Below, in pieces: positions 1 to 12,800 of a stretch of DNA of 34,826 nt. Below the pieces are notes generated by a model. That model saw nothing but the letters and a program-made list of their open reading frames with translations. It searched no databases and was not told the origin of the DNA. The stretch is from assembly GCF_000002075.1 (NCBI RefSeq), contig NW_004798032.1, forward strand, positions 330,802 to 365,627, given 5' to 3'. This stretch comes from Aplysia californica (Eukaryota; Mollusca; Gastropoda; Aplysiida; Aplysiidae). Each line of letters opens with the position of its first letter. Position 1 is the stretch's first letter. Both the position numbers and the translations under genes were made by a program.

Positions 1-65
1 AACGAAAGCAGACAACAGAATATAGTCAGACAGCAGGAAAGGAGGTGAAAGGAGAAAAAAATAGA

Positions 66-160
66 GAATAAATTTTTCTGTCGCCGTCAGGTTTCGAACC
101 TGGGACTTATTGAATGAGAGATGAACATCGTATCTTCTGGAGAGACTGACCCAGGATCGT
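66..160 (-). repeat. tRNA-derived SINE head (fragment)
   Basis: On the minus strand there is a perfect T-arm, CAGG TTCGAAA CCTG, with a matching B box (GGTTCGAAACC), preceded by sequence of the length expected for an anticodon region. There is no paired acceptor stem, so this is a pol III promoter remnant and not a working tRNA gene. Confidence 0.5.
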
Positions 161-208
161 GATGACTGCAAGATAATTTGAAAACGGCTAAATGCGGCAG
201 TTAGTTCA

Positions 209-1090
209 ATTAGAAGTAGCAATCACCAACATGAGACAGAGAAGGACCCACCAACATGAGATATCATAGATGTAGGACCCACCAACATGAGACAGAGAAG
301 GAACCACCAACATGAGACAGAGAAGGACCCACCAACATGAGACAATTAATGTAGGACCCACCAACATGAGACAATTAATGTAGGACCCACCAACATGAGA
401 CAGGTAGGACCCATCAACATAAGACAGGTAGGACCCACCAACGTGAGACAGATGTAGGACCCACCAACATGAGACAGATGTAGGACCTACCGACATGAGA
501 CAGGTAGGACCCACCAACATGAGACAGATGTAGGACCCACCAACATGAGACAGAGAAGGACCCACCAACATGAGACAGAGAAGGACCCACCAATATGAGA
601 CAAAGAAGGAACCACCAACATGAGACAGGTAGGACCCACCAACATAAGACAGGTAGGACCCCACCAATATGAGACAGATGTAGGACCCACCAACATGAGA
701 CAGATGTAGGACCCACAAACATGAGACAGAGAAGGACCCACCAACATGAGACAGAGAAGGACCCACCAATATGAGACAAAGAAGGAACCACCAACATGAG
801 ACAGGTAGGACCCACCAACATAAGACAGGTAGGACCCACCAACGTGAGACAGATGTAGGACCCACCAACATGAGACAGATGTAGGACCCACCAACATGAG
901 ACAGAGAAGGACCCACCAACATGAGACAGAAAAGGAACCACCAACATGAGACAGAGAAGGACCCACCAACATAAGACAGGTAGGACCCACCAACATGAGA
1001 CAGATGTAGGACCCACCAACATGAGACAGGTAGGACCCCACGAACAGGAGACAGGTAGGACCCACCAACATGAGACAGCTGTAAAACCCA
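209..1090. repeat. minisatellite, about 34 units of 24-31 bp
   Basis: Tandem units share the core CCACCAACATGAGACA, joined by short variable linkers (GAGAAGGA, GATGTAGGA, GGTAGGA, ATTAATGTAGGA). Variants such as CAATATGAG, CAACATAAG and CAACGTGAG recur in the same order, so blocks of several units have been duplicated together; for example, the CAATATGAGACAAAG unit occurs at 591 and again at 767, 176 bp apart. The minus strand happens to lack stop codons in all three frames. Confidence 0.95.
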
Positions 1091-1626
1091 CCTAAAGGAC
1101 CCGCCAATAGTACCCTGCAGTTGACGTAACGACAGACGTAGGCCCTGCATGTCTGTGGAGATCTTGTCTGAGTTACGGTCACTGTCAGCGTCAGAGTCCT
1201 AAAAATTATAAACAGGTTTCAGAGGGACTTGAGATATCTATGGGACCTGAATTCCCCCCCTCCCCCCCCCCCCAAAAAAAAAAACACCAAAAGCCCGCAC
1301 ACATCCCAACCCTCATAACGAATTAAAATTTAAAAACTAATAAAACGCAAGCACCGAAACAGTTACCGTACACATAACATTTTTTCAATCGACTTTTTAT
1401 GACTGTCTTGGCTTGACCTCCTCCCAGAGGACGGACGGTAAAATAAGTCATTGTCGGTTGTGAACGGGCGCCACTTACTCTAAGGTAACAAACTAGATAT
1501 AGTAAGAGAAGAGACAAAAGAAGAGAAACAGGAGACGAGAGAGGTCTTCCTACATGTTCGTAAAGGAAGTGGTAGACTGGTCGCCACATGGTTTTATTAC
1601 ATTGTACTCGCCTGAGAACGAGTGGT
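1091..1626. other. no gene seen; low-complexity C/A runs
   Basis: Non-coding sequence between the minisatellite and a SINE, including a C-rich then A-rich run at about 1253-1284. I see no exon, RNA gene or family match. Confidence 0.5.
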
Positions 1627-1860
1627 GGCGTCGGTGGCATAGTGGTTAGGCTACCGGACTCGTAATCGTGAGATTGCGGGTTCAGGGGTTCGAGCCTCAG
1701 CTCGGTCCAACGCTGTGTCCTTAGGAAAGGCCCTTTCCACGAATGTCCCACTAAGCTCGGTCCTTTCGGAGACGGACGTAAAACTAGGAGGTCCCGCCTC
1801 TTAATCTAATAGTGTTGATTTGATAGGGACGTTAAACCTATACCATTTCACCATTTCATT
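1627..1860 (+). repeat. tRNA-derived SINE, near complete
   Basis: The head has an A box (TGGCATAGTGG, 1635-1645) and a B box (GGTTCGAGCC, 1687-1696) in tRNA-like spacing. The body contains GTCCTTAGGAAAGGCCCTTT, a central block of a kind shared by many invertebrate SINEs, and the element ends near GGGACGTTAAACC followed by an ACCATTTC-type tail and a T run. Head, body and tail in one direction make this an inserted SINE and not a tRNA gene. Confidence 0.85.
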
Positions 1861-3006
<1,146 letters not shown>

Positions 3007-3195
3007 ATTTTTTATTCCCCCCCCAAAAAACACGACACAATTTAGATCATTTAGCCAATCCGAGCTGAGAGAAATACAACATCCCAGCAGAAAGATTGAG
3101 ATACTCAATGTATATTTTTACCCCACTCAGCGAGATTCAAACTAAGGTCATGCAGCAGCGAAGCGTTTAACTGAAACACCAGAGACCTCGGTAAA
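3007..3195 (-). repeat. tRNA-derived SINE, same family as 7970-8150 and 29030-29222
   Basis: The minus strand reads a tRNA-like head with a degenerate B box (GTTTGAATCTC), then ATTGAGTATCTCAATCTTTC and CTCTCAGCTCGGATT, then ATGATCTAAATTG. The same blocks appear in order in the copy at 29030-29222. This copy lacks part of the middle of the body. Confidence 0.7.
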
Positions 3196-3377
3196 CATCT
3201 GGATAATGAATTTGAGTAAAGCCTGAAAAAAGAAGTGTACCGATTCAATAACAACCACTACATGCAAGAAAAAGTTAGACTAACAAAAACAACAGGCAGA
3301 CACAAAGAAAGTGACAGCCTCACCCCCCTCCCCTTCTCCGTCCCCCAACCATCCCAGAGAAAAATCCTACAAAAATA
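3196..3377. other. short non-coding spacer
   Basis: Spacer between two repeats, with C-rich low-complexity sequence at its end. Nothing recognised. Confidence 0.4.
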
Positions 3378-3770
3378 CCCCCCCGGGGCAGTGCCACTGA
3401 CTGAAGAAGTGTCTTTAGGCCATTCCCAAAGGGGGGACATATCTCGTTCAAGCATAGTAGAATTGTAAATGGGCTGACTCATGTCACGCTCATAACTGTG
3501 CCTGAACTACAACAGGGAACTGCTGCTTTTTCTTTCCTGATCCTTACTATTGTCATTTTCCTCTACTTCTTTTGTATGTTTGTCACTCTCTTGTGACCTG
3601 CTATTTTGGGGTGCCTTGACAGTCGAAGCAGACCTTGTGATGTTGAAGCTAGAGAGGTGAGCAGTCTAAGTCTGATTCCCTGTAAAGACTTCTCTGTTGA
3701 CACCCACCCCTTGGCGTTCATATGACCTTATGCCGTTGCGAGCGCCGTAAAACCCTCTACTATATATAGA
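3378..3770 (+). repeat. dispersed repeat, copy A, with SINE-like tail
   Basis: Long similarity to 31650-31965 in the same orientation, including CTCATAACTGTGCCTGAACT, ACTTCTTTTGTATGTTTGTC and TGTTGAAGCTAGAGAGGTGA. The end, TATGACCTTATGCCGTTGCG followed by GCCGTAAAA, looks like a SINE tail. Copy A keeps a block of about 45 bases (GATTCCCTGTAAAGACTTCT onward) that copy B lacks. Family not identified. Confidence 0.8.
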
Positions 3771-5452
3771 GAGACAAAAATGTCAGGTAAAGAAACAAAC
3801 ATTATATAACTAATAATACTGTTAAGTAGGAGCGGGCACGAGACGAGCCAAGAACGGCCATTCCCGTCACTGCCCGGCCACTAAACTACTGGCCGGCATC
3901 AAGAGAGAAGAGAATTTGGTCACGAGTTGGCCAGGACAGGTGAGAAATAGGTCAGCTTCCCGGCCTGCTCGCTCTGGAAGAAAAAAGTGCTTCCCGCCTG
4001 TCTCTACAGTTAAGACAAACAATACCACTGGGACTCAAAACACATAGGAATAGAAGAAAAAATGGTTATCAAAAAAGTAAAACATGAACAGAAAGAAAGC
4101 ATTCCCATTGGTGATAGCTTTCACAGAATAAGAAGGAAGTTTCGATACCAGAAGTCAACGAATCAGTTAGAATTAGATGAGGGGAAAAAGAGAAAAATAG
4201 CCATGAGATAGAGATCCTTTTCAAAACCTAACATAGGGCCCATAAACCACTATCAACAGACTAACAAAAGCGAAAAACTCAGTCCAACTTTATGAATACC
4301 AGTAAAGTATACAATAAATTCAATTCTGAGAAGAAATATATAAATATAAAGGCAAAGGAATGTGAGTGAAGAAGAGACAGAAAGAGAGACATGGCATAAT
4401 GCACAATCTTCGTTGCGAGTCATACCTTACAGCAAACCAGCAAAACATAAGCCACATTTCTCCAAGAAAAGATTTAGATGAGAGTAAAGATGAGAAGTTA
4501 GAGAGGCAGCCAACACATTAGTGCACTCACAACCACCAGCGGTCCATGATGCATGAGAAGAACAAATTCTAAAAAAGACAAGTTTGAAGAAAGAAATGCA
4601 ACTACCTTAACTACTAACATACAATAAAATAATATCCATCAAAAGAAAAGACAATACAAAAAGAAAAAGATCAAAGCCAGAAAAGAAAAAGATGGGTCTT
4701 TAACATAAGAAACGAGCAAGACAACGACAAAATAAAGCTATGAACGTGTAAAAGAACAAGAAACGTGGAGAGAAATGGTATCCAACATTTGCAGGAAAAC
4801 CACGAGAGGGTAGAAAAGAGACAGCAGCTGAAGAAATAAAAAATCAGTTTATCATTTCATAGAAAGAAGTCAATGAAAAAGAGGCGTGCAATTTCGGCAG
4901 GTTGATACCTTGACGTATCTTATGAAGTGAGTACACATACAAAACAACCAAAACACAACCGAGATGCAACTAATATTTTGCTTTCAACTTTAATTGAGCA
5001 CCGAATAAACATTAACAAGCAACATTCCCCTCCCCTCCCCTCAAAGGTCCAATTACTTCCTTATCCTAAGTTGCATCCACCATAATTTAAAGGTGATAAG
5101 GAGCACGTCCTATTTTACCTTCATTGAATCCTGCACTTTATAATAGCCTGTGGTGTCTTTGCTTATTTCGTCCACATTCTATCAGTTGGAAAAAAAAAAC
5201 AACATGTTATCATACAGAGCCGGTACAGACAACCACAACTATTACCTCCTTCCATAAAGATACAGGCTGACTTTACTTACTTATAAATATATGTCAGTAT
5301 AAACTTTTTTAAAGGCGAAAAAAAAAAGGGAACTTCTATTCAACTGTTTGACAAGATCTCAGAACCAGCCGTCTAATTAAAGGTCCTTCTCTGGCAAATG
5401 TGGGAGAAATAGCTGACACAGGTCAATGCGATGTCGCTGCTTCATTCCCTCA
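3771..5452. other. no gene seen; strongly purine-rich plus strand
   Basis: A GC-richer patch (about 3825-4010) is followed by more than 800 bases in which A and G dominate the plus strand. No exon with plausible splice sites and no RNA gene. The skew continues toward the NIPSNAP3-like gene and could mean transcription on the minus strand. Confidence 0.45.
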
Positions 5453-5460
5453 GCCAAGAG

Positions 5461-5639
5461 CTGTCCCCGGGGTTTTATGCACCCCGCATAATTTAGCAAA
5501 ATTTGATCATTTTTTGCATAATTTTTGATTATTTTCCTTTATCATTCTTTGTTAAAATTAACAGAATCGTATAATTTCCCATTTTTTGGCTCAGTTTGCA
5601 TAATTTCAGAACTTTCTTTGCATAAAACCACGGGGACAG
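5461..5639. mobile_element. miniature inverted-repeat DNA transposon, 179 bp, 8-bp target duplication
   Basis: The ends are inverted copies: CTGTCCCCGGGGTTTTATGC at the left and the reverse complement of CTGTCCCCGTGGTTTTATGC at the right, one mismatch in 21. It is flanked by identical 8-mers GCCAAGAG at 5453-5460 and 5640-5647. The interior is AT-rich with repeated GCATAATTT motifs and no coding capacity. An 8-bp duplication is typical of hAT-type elements (also P and Merlin), but the ends are not a textbook hAT CAGGG end, so the superfamily is open. Confidence 0.9.
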
Positions 5640-5647
5640 GCCAAGAG

Positions 5648-6437
5648 TCAAAACGTCTCAGGGTCACATCAAGTCCTGAAGTTTCCCAATACACAGAGAG
5701 GAGGTGTGGAGTGTAGCCTAGTCAACATCATTTTCTAATTTGTTTTCGCAATATGGTCTAAAGCTAGAGGTAGGGTCTTTGAAACGAGAGTGCACAATAG
5801 TATCCAAAATCTACAGCACATTACTATTGCTCTTGAAAACTGAAATTATTGACTCTAGGTTTGTAGTACCTTATGCCTGCCTGCAACCTTTTAAAGCAAT
5901 TCTAAAAAATAAAAGCTTGAACATCAGGAAACTGACTCGACTGACACCACACCGCTGTATCTCACCAGATTTATATTTCTTTGATTTGTATCACCTGAAT
6001 AGTAACTTGATATTGTCGATAAGGGTATCAAACCCTACACTTGTACTTTTCGCCTGAGCAGTCCATCAGGTTACTTCCGAATATCCAGTAAAACAAAGGT
6101 ACATTCTGACTAGAGACCAATTATGAAACAAACAAGATCAGAAAGGCACTTTGAGCAACAACAGTATGGGTAACAGTATAATAGAAAGCAAAATTCATAT
6201 CACATATAAACATTATTAAAATGTAAATTGGGCTGAGTAAAATTTTTAAGAAAGAGAAAAAAAAATTAACAAAACAAATAAAAACTGCTCAATTCTCTTC
6301 ATAAAGTCGAATTTCCAAGTCATTTGGGCTCAAGTCACTAAAAGTAAATTATAACTTAAAATATTTCTTCCCTTCTTCTGCACAATTCTTCATTAGCCAC
6401 TCTTCACAATACATAACAAACAAGCAGAACTATCATA

Positions 6438-6479
<42 letters not shown>

Positions 6480-6794
6480 TATGACAAACAAAAAATATAC
6501 TGCCTTGTCATTTAATAAATCTTACCAAATACATCTCATCAGTCATGATAAAAATGAAATGGTACTACAAAAACAAAAGCGCATGATACATTTTACTTTT
6601 TAGTTCTCAGAATCAGACAGGTTATAATTTTGTTAAATCAGAACAGTAATTTTTTTTAAATAGACAGAACACTACTTTAAAACTAAGAATGACCTAAGTA
6701 CAATACAATCCTGCAGACACAGTTCATATGTAACAGCCCAGTCTCAGTTTCACATCAGTAGATGATACAGAATCATCACAGCCTTGCAGTTGCT
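5648..6794 (-). other. downstream flank and possible 3' UTR of the NIPSNAP3-like gene
   Basis: AT-rich non-coding sequence with an AT microsatellite at 6435-6479. The minus strand is T-rich, like the introns of the gene. A variant polyadenylation hexamer ATTAAA (minus strand, near 6517) is present, but I see no convincing AATAAA with a downstream element. Confidence 0.35.
6435..6479. repeat. (AT)n microsatellite
   Basis: Alternating A and T with one ATTAT interruption; self-complementary and able to extrude as a cruciform. Confidence 0.9.
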
Positions 6795-6856
6795 CTACTG
6801 AAGAGGGGAAAACGAGGTAGGATAGAGAAGAGTATTCGCAATACTTCCGTCATTAT
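6795..6856 (-). CDS. NIPSNAP3: NIPSNAP3-like exon 6 (stop codon)
   Basis: Residues 225-244 and TAG. The acceptor is CTTTCAG|ATAATG. It encodes NTLLYPTSFSPLQ, nearly identical to the human end LLIPTSFSPLK, which anchors the end of the gene. Confidence 0.92.
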
Positions 6857-9800
6857 CTGAAAGACAAAAAAATGCACTCATCAGACAACAGTGAGGATCT
6901 GTCAGCCCAGACACATTGTATAACATACTTAGGCTTAGAATGGAAAATGGAAAATGAAGAAAACTGTCCAGACAAGACAATTATTATGCAGTCATATGAG
7001 ATTTCCATCAATAAAAGGAAACAGACTAAAATATAATCATTGCACATTTGTCAAAAGAAAAATTTATCAAATTGCTTCACCTTCTAACAGTGAAGATTAA
7101 CAACTACTACAGAATACTATTTGAACTTTTCTTCCAAAAAATCTTTTGAGTATTTTTGCTCAATGTCTCAGACATTATGGCCTTTTGCGTCTTGACAGAC
7201 GATCTTTAAGCAGTATGCATTAGACAGAGAGCCCAGAACAAACTTGTGAGAAAAAAAACCCAGAGACAATAATTGGCCCAAGCAATTTATACAAAGGCCT
7301 TGTAATCTAAAGTATTGACTTTTGTCTTCTTCCTACTTACAAACAAGGAAACAGAAGCAAGGCTTGAATGGTAATATAATCTTTATCAAAGTATTAAATA
7401 TAACATTGAGTTGGGCCCTTTCAGAGTCTGTTAAAACACACCATGGCACCTATTCAAAAACTCACATCAATAGATTGCAGGTGGAAAAAAAACAAATCAA
7501 TCTGTTTTTAACAGTTATAATCTCAAGTACTGGTGTACCCTTTCAATGTTTTGTTTGACTTGCTATAATTAGAAACTTTTCAACTCACCAACAGTCTTCT
7601 TCCATGAGGCATCCAGAGCAGCATCAATATTTCCATACCTCCAAAGTCGATATTCTGAAAACATGGATAGTGAAAGAGAAGTGAGCTCTTTATATTAGAA
7701 AATGCAGGCTGATGGTGAAAAATGTGTAACGGACTTAGTCCTTTAAAGGATGTTATCATATTTTCATTTCATACAGCTAATCTCATACAAAGTGTTGAAA
7801 GCAAAGATGCTGGCAGAATCTGCACAAGTTACTCTTAAAGCAACCATCTGGTGAACAAAAATTTGGCTGTATGTTGTGGGATAAATAAATAACTACATCC
7901 ATACCACAAGAAGGAAAGGATTCAACTTCAATGGCCAATGATTGAAAGCTTACTTTTGCTTCCATCAACACAATTAAGATCTAGACGGCAGAACTACTTC
8001 GGACTTGCCTACCAGGATCGGCCTGAGCTGTGCACGAGGCAGTTACCCAGCAGGAAATTTGAGACATTCAATTAAATAACCTTCCTTATGAAGGAATCAA
8101 ATTCATACCATCTGCGAGCAAGACAAAGCACTTAACCATTTTACCACAAACACTAATACTAATTGAGGTACCATGAAGAGGCAAAAATTATTAGATGAGA
8201 AAAGATCCACATCATAAACCCTCCTCTGAAAGCAGCTAACATGGGAGGCATAGACATCTACATGTGCACTCCAAAACTAGTACCCTTTTCGATGTTATGC
8301 AGGTGATACTTCTGCTTTGCTTCTATTCAATCCTGCCATGGAAGGAATAAATATTAAATCTTTATCTGTGACAGAAGAGCAACCGAAAGCATCAAAAGGC
8401 TTACCAGTGTTGTTAGCACCCAAGACTCCCAAAAAGCGTCCAATCAACACTTCACCAGAGCCAAGGCTGCCAGGTGCTGGGCTGTTTTGAAGTACACGCT
8501 GCAAGGTGTAAACCGCTGTTTGATCCATCCATGCAGACAAATTAAAGAGAAGTCATTGGAAAAATGTAGAAAGTTTGGGTCAGTACAGAGTGGAAATGTT
8601 GTAAGAAAGAACACAAGTACAGTTGAGCACAGAAAACCCAAACATGCAAAACTTACATTCATGGATAACTCGAACAATATGTCATTCCCTAACTGAACCA
8701 CTGTATTTTTCTTTGTATTAGCAGCACCGCATTTTTCCACACCTAAATGACTGTGTCAAACAGCTCGTATTGAAAAACCTGATTAAATTTTTCCTCACAG
8801 TTGTCTCCAGTGCAAATCGCCCTGTGCACACAATGGAAAATAAGCACACCCTTATCATAATCGGGAGTATCAGGTTAAATGTGTCCAGCAGCATGACACA
8901 TATACACTCCAGATATTGAGATACCTCATTGCACATTACCTGCAGCGTGCATAAGGCGCTTGAACTTTTTTTGATATAGTCATGAGAGGATAGGTGTTGG
9001 ATGGTGGCGCGTGGTCGAAGACAGACACTGGGCCATATGGGGTGTGAATTGTGTTTGTGTGCAAGTGTGTATGTAGTTGTTTGACTGTGTAGGTATAGAT
9101 TAGTACAGTGGAATCCTGTTATAACGAGAGGGAGGGGTCCGGTGAAAATGTCCATTATAGCAGGATTCTCGTTATAAGGGATCCAGTAATAAATTCAAGG
9201 GAAATAGTACAGTAGGCCTAAACTATGAGTTTGGTGGTCTGTTTATTCCTTTTTGTATTTCCCCTGATGATGATTTTGTTCAACATTATCTCTAGGTCTT
9301 ACTTGATCAAAAATCGAATCAGGTTTTTTTTCTCTAGCACTAGCAACGTTGACAGCTCGGCGTTGGCGATCCGAAAGAAGGGGCTCTGGCTTTAGGCTAA
9401 CTCACCCGCTGTGTTGCCCCCCACACCACCACACCTTGTGGTGCGTTGCGTCTGCTTGCGCACGTCACACATTCACTCCATCCATTTACCACAGCATTGT
9501 GACCTCTCCATCCCGCACCGGAGAAGTGAGAGGCACGGTATACCTAGATAATCTAGACTGGGCTGGATATCACGCGATGCGTTCTGCTTGTCTGCGCATG
9601 CCACACCCTCCCCACTCATTCACTCCAGACTTCATTATTGGTTCACATGGGCTCTCCCATTCTTTGTTTCGCTGGATCACCAACAACTTTCTCAACTGGC
9701 GAGGTTTAATAATATACGTGTAATTGGTCTGTTATAACCGACCCACGTGATTGTCTGATTGCGCAATAGCAGTATTTTATTTACAAAGATAAAGAAGAAA

Positions 9801-12800
9801 AAAAAACGGGGTTTTAAAATAGTGTCTTTATAATAGACTTCTCCTTATTTCAGGACTCGTTATAAGTGGACTCCACTGTAAGAGATTACACAAGAGGGTG
9901 GGTGGCATGCTCAATATTTCTGTTATTTTACACTAGCCCGGTTTACTCAAATCATGGATGTGTTGTACATATTTGTCAATCCCCGACGTGTTCAAAATAT
10001 TTGCGCCCCACTGTACATTGGATACAAAATTAAGAAATGTACTGATCAAGATGTACAAGAAACATTGACCTGCAAATCAGAAACTGACAAGGGGGACTGA
10101 AAACTACGATTATCTGAGATATAAATGACAGTTTTTGTTACATAAACTATCACATTTTGGTATATAGTGAGCCTTTTCCTGCAATAGAACTGAACAAACA
10201 ACATGCTGTGATGAACTTATGCAGTGTCTTTGTGATACATTCCCACTGGGTTTTTTTTCAAAGGGCATTTTCTGTAACTGGTCATTTAGCTGCTTCTCTT
10301 TCACCATAACTGTAAGATCATTTGCCACAAGAGTACCGTGTCAACTTACAATGCTTTGGTCATACCCTTTTACTTACTTAGGTGTAAATTATGTCTAAAA
10401 GTCAAAATTCTAGTTTAAATGCAAAACAGTTGCAGAAAAAATAACATCAATAAAAAGTTTCAGGAAAGTTATAATTAGTTGACCAAAATCTTTAAGAACA
10501 ATTCACTGGTTGGAGAACTCTCTCAGTTTAAAAGTGATTTAGGGTACCTCTGTAATAGTAATCTACAGACGATGTTGTTACAGCAGCGAAGACACCTATT
10601 GAGGTGAAAGATTACTTTAAATTTCATACAAGCTGGAACAGAAATGTCATTTAAATAAAGAAAATAGTACTTGGTGCTGTTTGGCGGTTCCCAACAGGAA
10701 GGAAACAAAACAGGTTACTGCTACCTATCAGACATGCATAACTGATCTTCCCTGCTTGGCATCTAAGAGTCAAAACTAATTTTCAATTTCAATGTTGCAC
10801 TGAAAATAAAGAAAATTCCAAATCATTAGTTTTTCTACTCATCCTCCTGAATTTTCCAGTAATTACTAATAATATAATTTGTAATGAGAATTAAGACACA
10901 AAAAGTATGGCTGAAAAGTACTACTGACAATAACAAACTACCCACCACTAGCATCTTTCTCAACATCCTCATTGACAGCAGTGCCTGGTACAGGGGCCAT
11001 CAAGGCATTGGTCATATACTGCACGTGTGGAATGAGCTTAGGAATGAAGGATGCATGCCATTCTTTGTCGGCAGCCAGGGCTTGTCGAACTTTTAAGCGG
11101 TGACTGAGGCTGTCTGTTGGGTATCCAATGGAAAAAGGAATCACAGTAGTTGTTGTCATCAGTCCGGAGACAAAATAAAAGAAAAACTGATTATTTTTTT
11201 ATTTTATTTTTTGTTGGGGGGGGGGGGGGGGGGGTGTTTTCCATTGTATATCACTCGAGTAATCCTAATCACCACTATTTTCAATTTTGAAATATGTCAA
11301 TAATTTGAAAAAAGAGCAGTGAAATGTATATGAGCAAAAAAATTATAAACAAATGGAGGAACAACTGGTCAAAACAGATCTTAAGTGATTAAAAAATTGT
11401 CCACTTGAGTTGTCTGCACAGGTAAAGAACTCATTCCGATTTTCAATTATGAGTGGTATGAACACTTTCATACAGATAGATGAAGATTATTCTGATAAAA
11501 ATGTAGAGTATGAGTAAAAGAAATAATACATATTGATATCCTCATGCACAACCTCACCACCTCTTGAGAACAGGCTGAGAATAATAGAAGAATAAATCAT
11601 ATATATAAAATTATATATTCTAAAAGGATATTCATTTTCAAAGATAGCCCCAACTTCCAAATCCCCTATTTGCATCACAACCTAAACCTTTCCCATCCCC
11701 AACAATGAGAAGAAGTCTAGACTGCTATACTGTCATAAATACCATCCCAAGAACATGGTGACCGTGTTAAAACTAAAAATGAATTAAAAACAACTGAGAA
11801 CATGCAAAAAACACACATCTGAACAGTAACACCCAATTATATTATTTTAAATTTCAAAATAACCATAAAATGCTCCATCAAAAATTGACACAAAAACTGA
11901 CAGCTGCATACCGTATTTCCAGATATGAACAAGTTCATGTATAGACTCTCCAATCTCTGCTGTCCAGAAGCCCATCAGTTCTGAATGATTTGTCCGCAAG
12001 TGGATGAACTGTTCAAATGCAGCAACAACAGGCTTGAAATCAACCATTTGGGTGCGATATACTCTAAGCTCATAGATTGGATTTGGAGTTGGGCTTTCAT
12101 TGGAAGAACTGAAACATTTCTGTCCCTGAAATGAAGAAAGATTTACAATTCAATATTTTATCACAGAAAAAAGTCTTAGCTTATATATATATATATATAT
12201 ATATAGATGAAGATAGATGATATATATACATATATAGATGATATATCAATCTAAGACTCTCAAATATAATATATTATAATTAAAAAACATTTACATGTGT
12301 ATTTTGGGAAGTATTTTGCATGACCAAACTTTGCAGATAAACAAGTCGCCCACTTTTCCATTGTTCTTTTTTTTCCTAGGAAAACTGACTTCTACATTTC
12401 ATGTTCATCTAACGCCCCTTACACAGCTGGTACTTCAAGAGGCAACCCATTGTTGCTCAGTTGATGTTACACTTTGCAATTTTGGATGGAAATATCTCCC
12501 AGCTAAGTTGACCCTCACGCCAAAACCAGCAGATGGAATAAGATATAATCGCCAAGAAGAGGATATTACTTTGATTCTTGTTCATTTGTATCTGTTTTAC
12601 ACAAGAAAATTAATTTTGTATCCATCCCAATTTACAAGTTTTTGAAAAATTTAAAGTTTTTTTGTCTAACTACATACACTTCTAATCTAGTGCTGTCAAA
12701 AATTCGTGGCACAACTTTTCCTCAAAAAGAGATCTTTAATGGGCAAATCAATGTCTTCCATACTTTGTTCAGCAGTTTGTATCAATTGTCTTTTCAATAA

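Noticed and set aside
209-1090. CRISPR-like array
   Set aside because: Linkers between the repeated cores are only about 6-15 bp and drawn from a few recurring types, not unique spacers, and the context is animal DNA.
206-1182. Long minus-strand open frames with GGSYLSHV-type repeats
   Set aside because: They are translations of the minisatellite, open in several frames at once because the unit lacks stops on that strand; unit lengths are not multiples of three.
1631-1706. Functional tRNA gene
   Set aside because: A and B boxes are present but the cloverleaf acceptor stem is not, and a SINE body follows directly.
1323-1751. 142-codon minus-strand frame
   Set aside because: It runs antisense across a SINE head and has no known motif.
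8405-8540. Alternative acceptor (CTTGCAG) for exon 4
   Set aside because: It breaks the phase with exon 3 and would drop the conserved VYTL segment that aligns with vertebrate VYEL.
8718-9155. 145-codon minus-strand frame
   Set aside because: It lies inside intron 3 and runs into the pogo-type element; no conserved motif and low-complexity composition.
9349-9723. 124-codon plus-strand frame as a transposase remnant
   Set aside because: It is inside the pogo-type element but shows none of the DDE or helix-turn-helix motifs.
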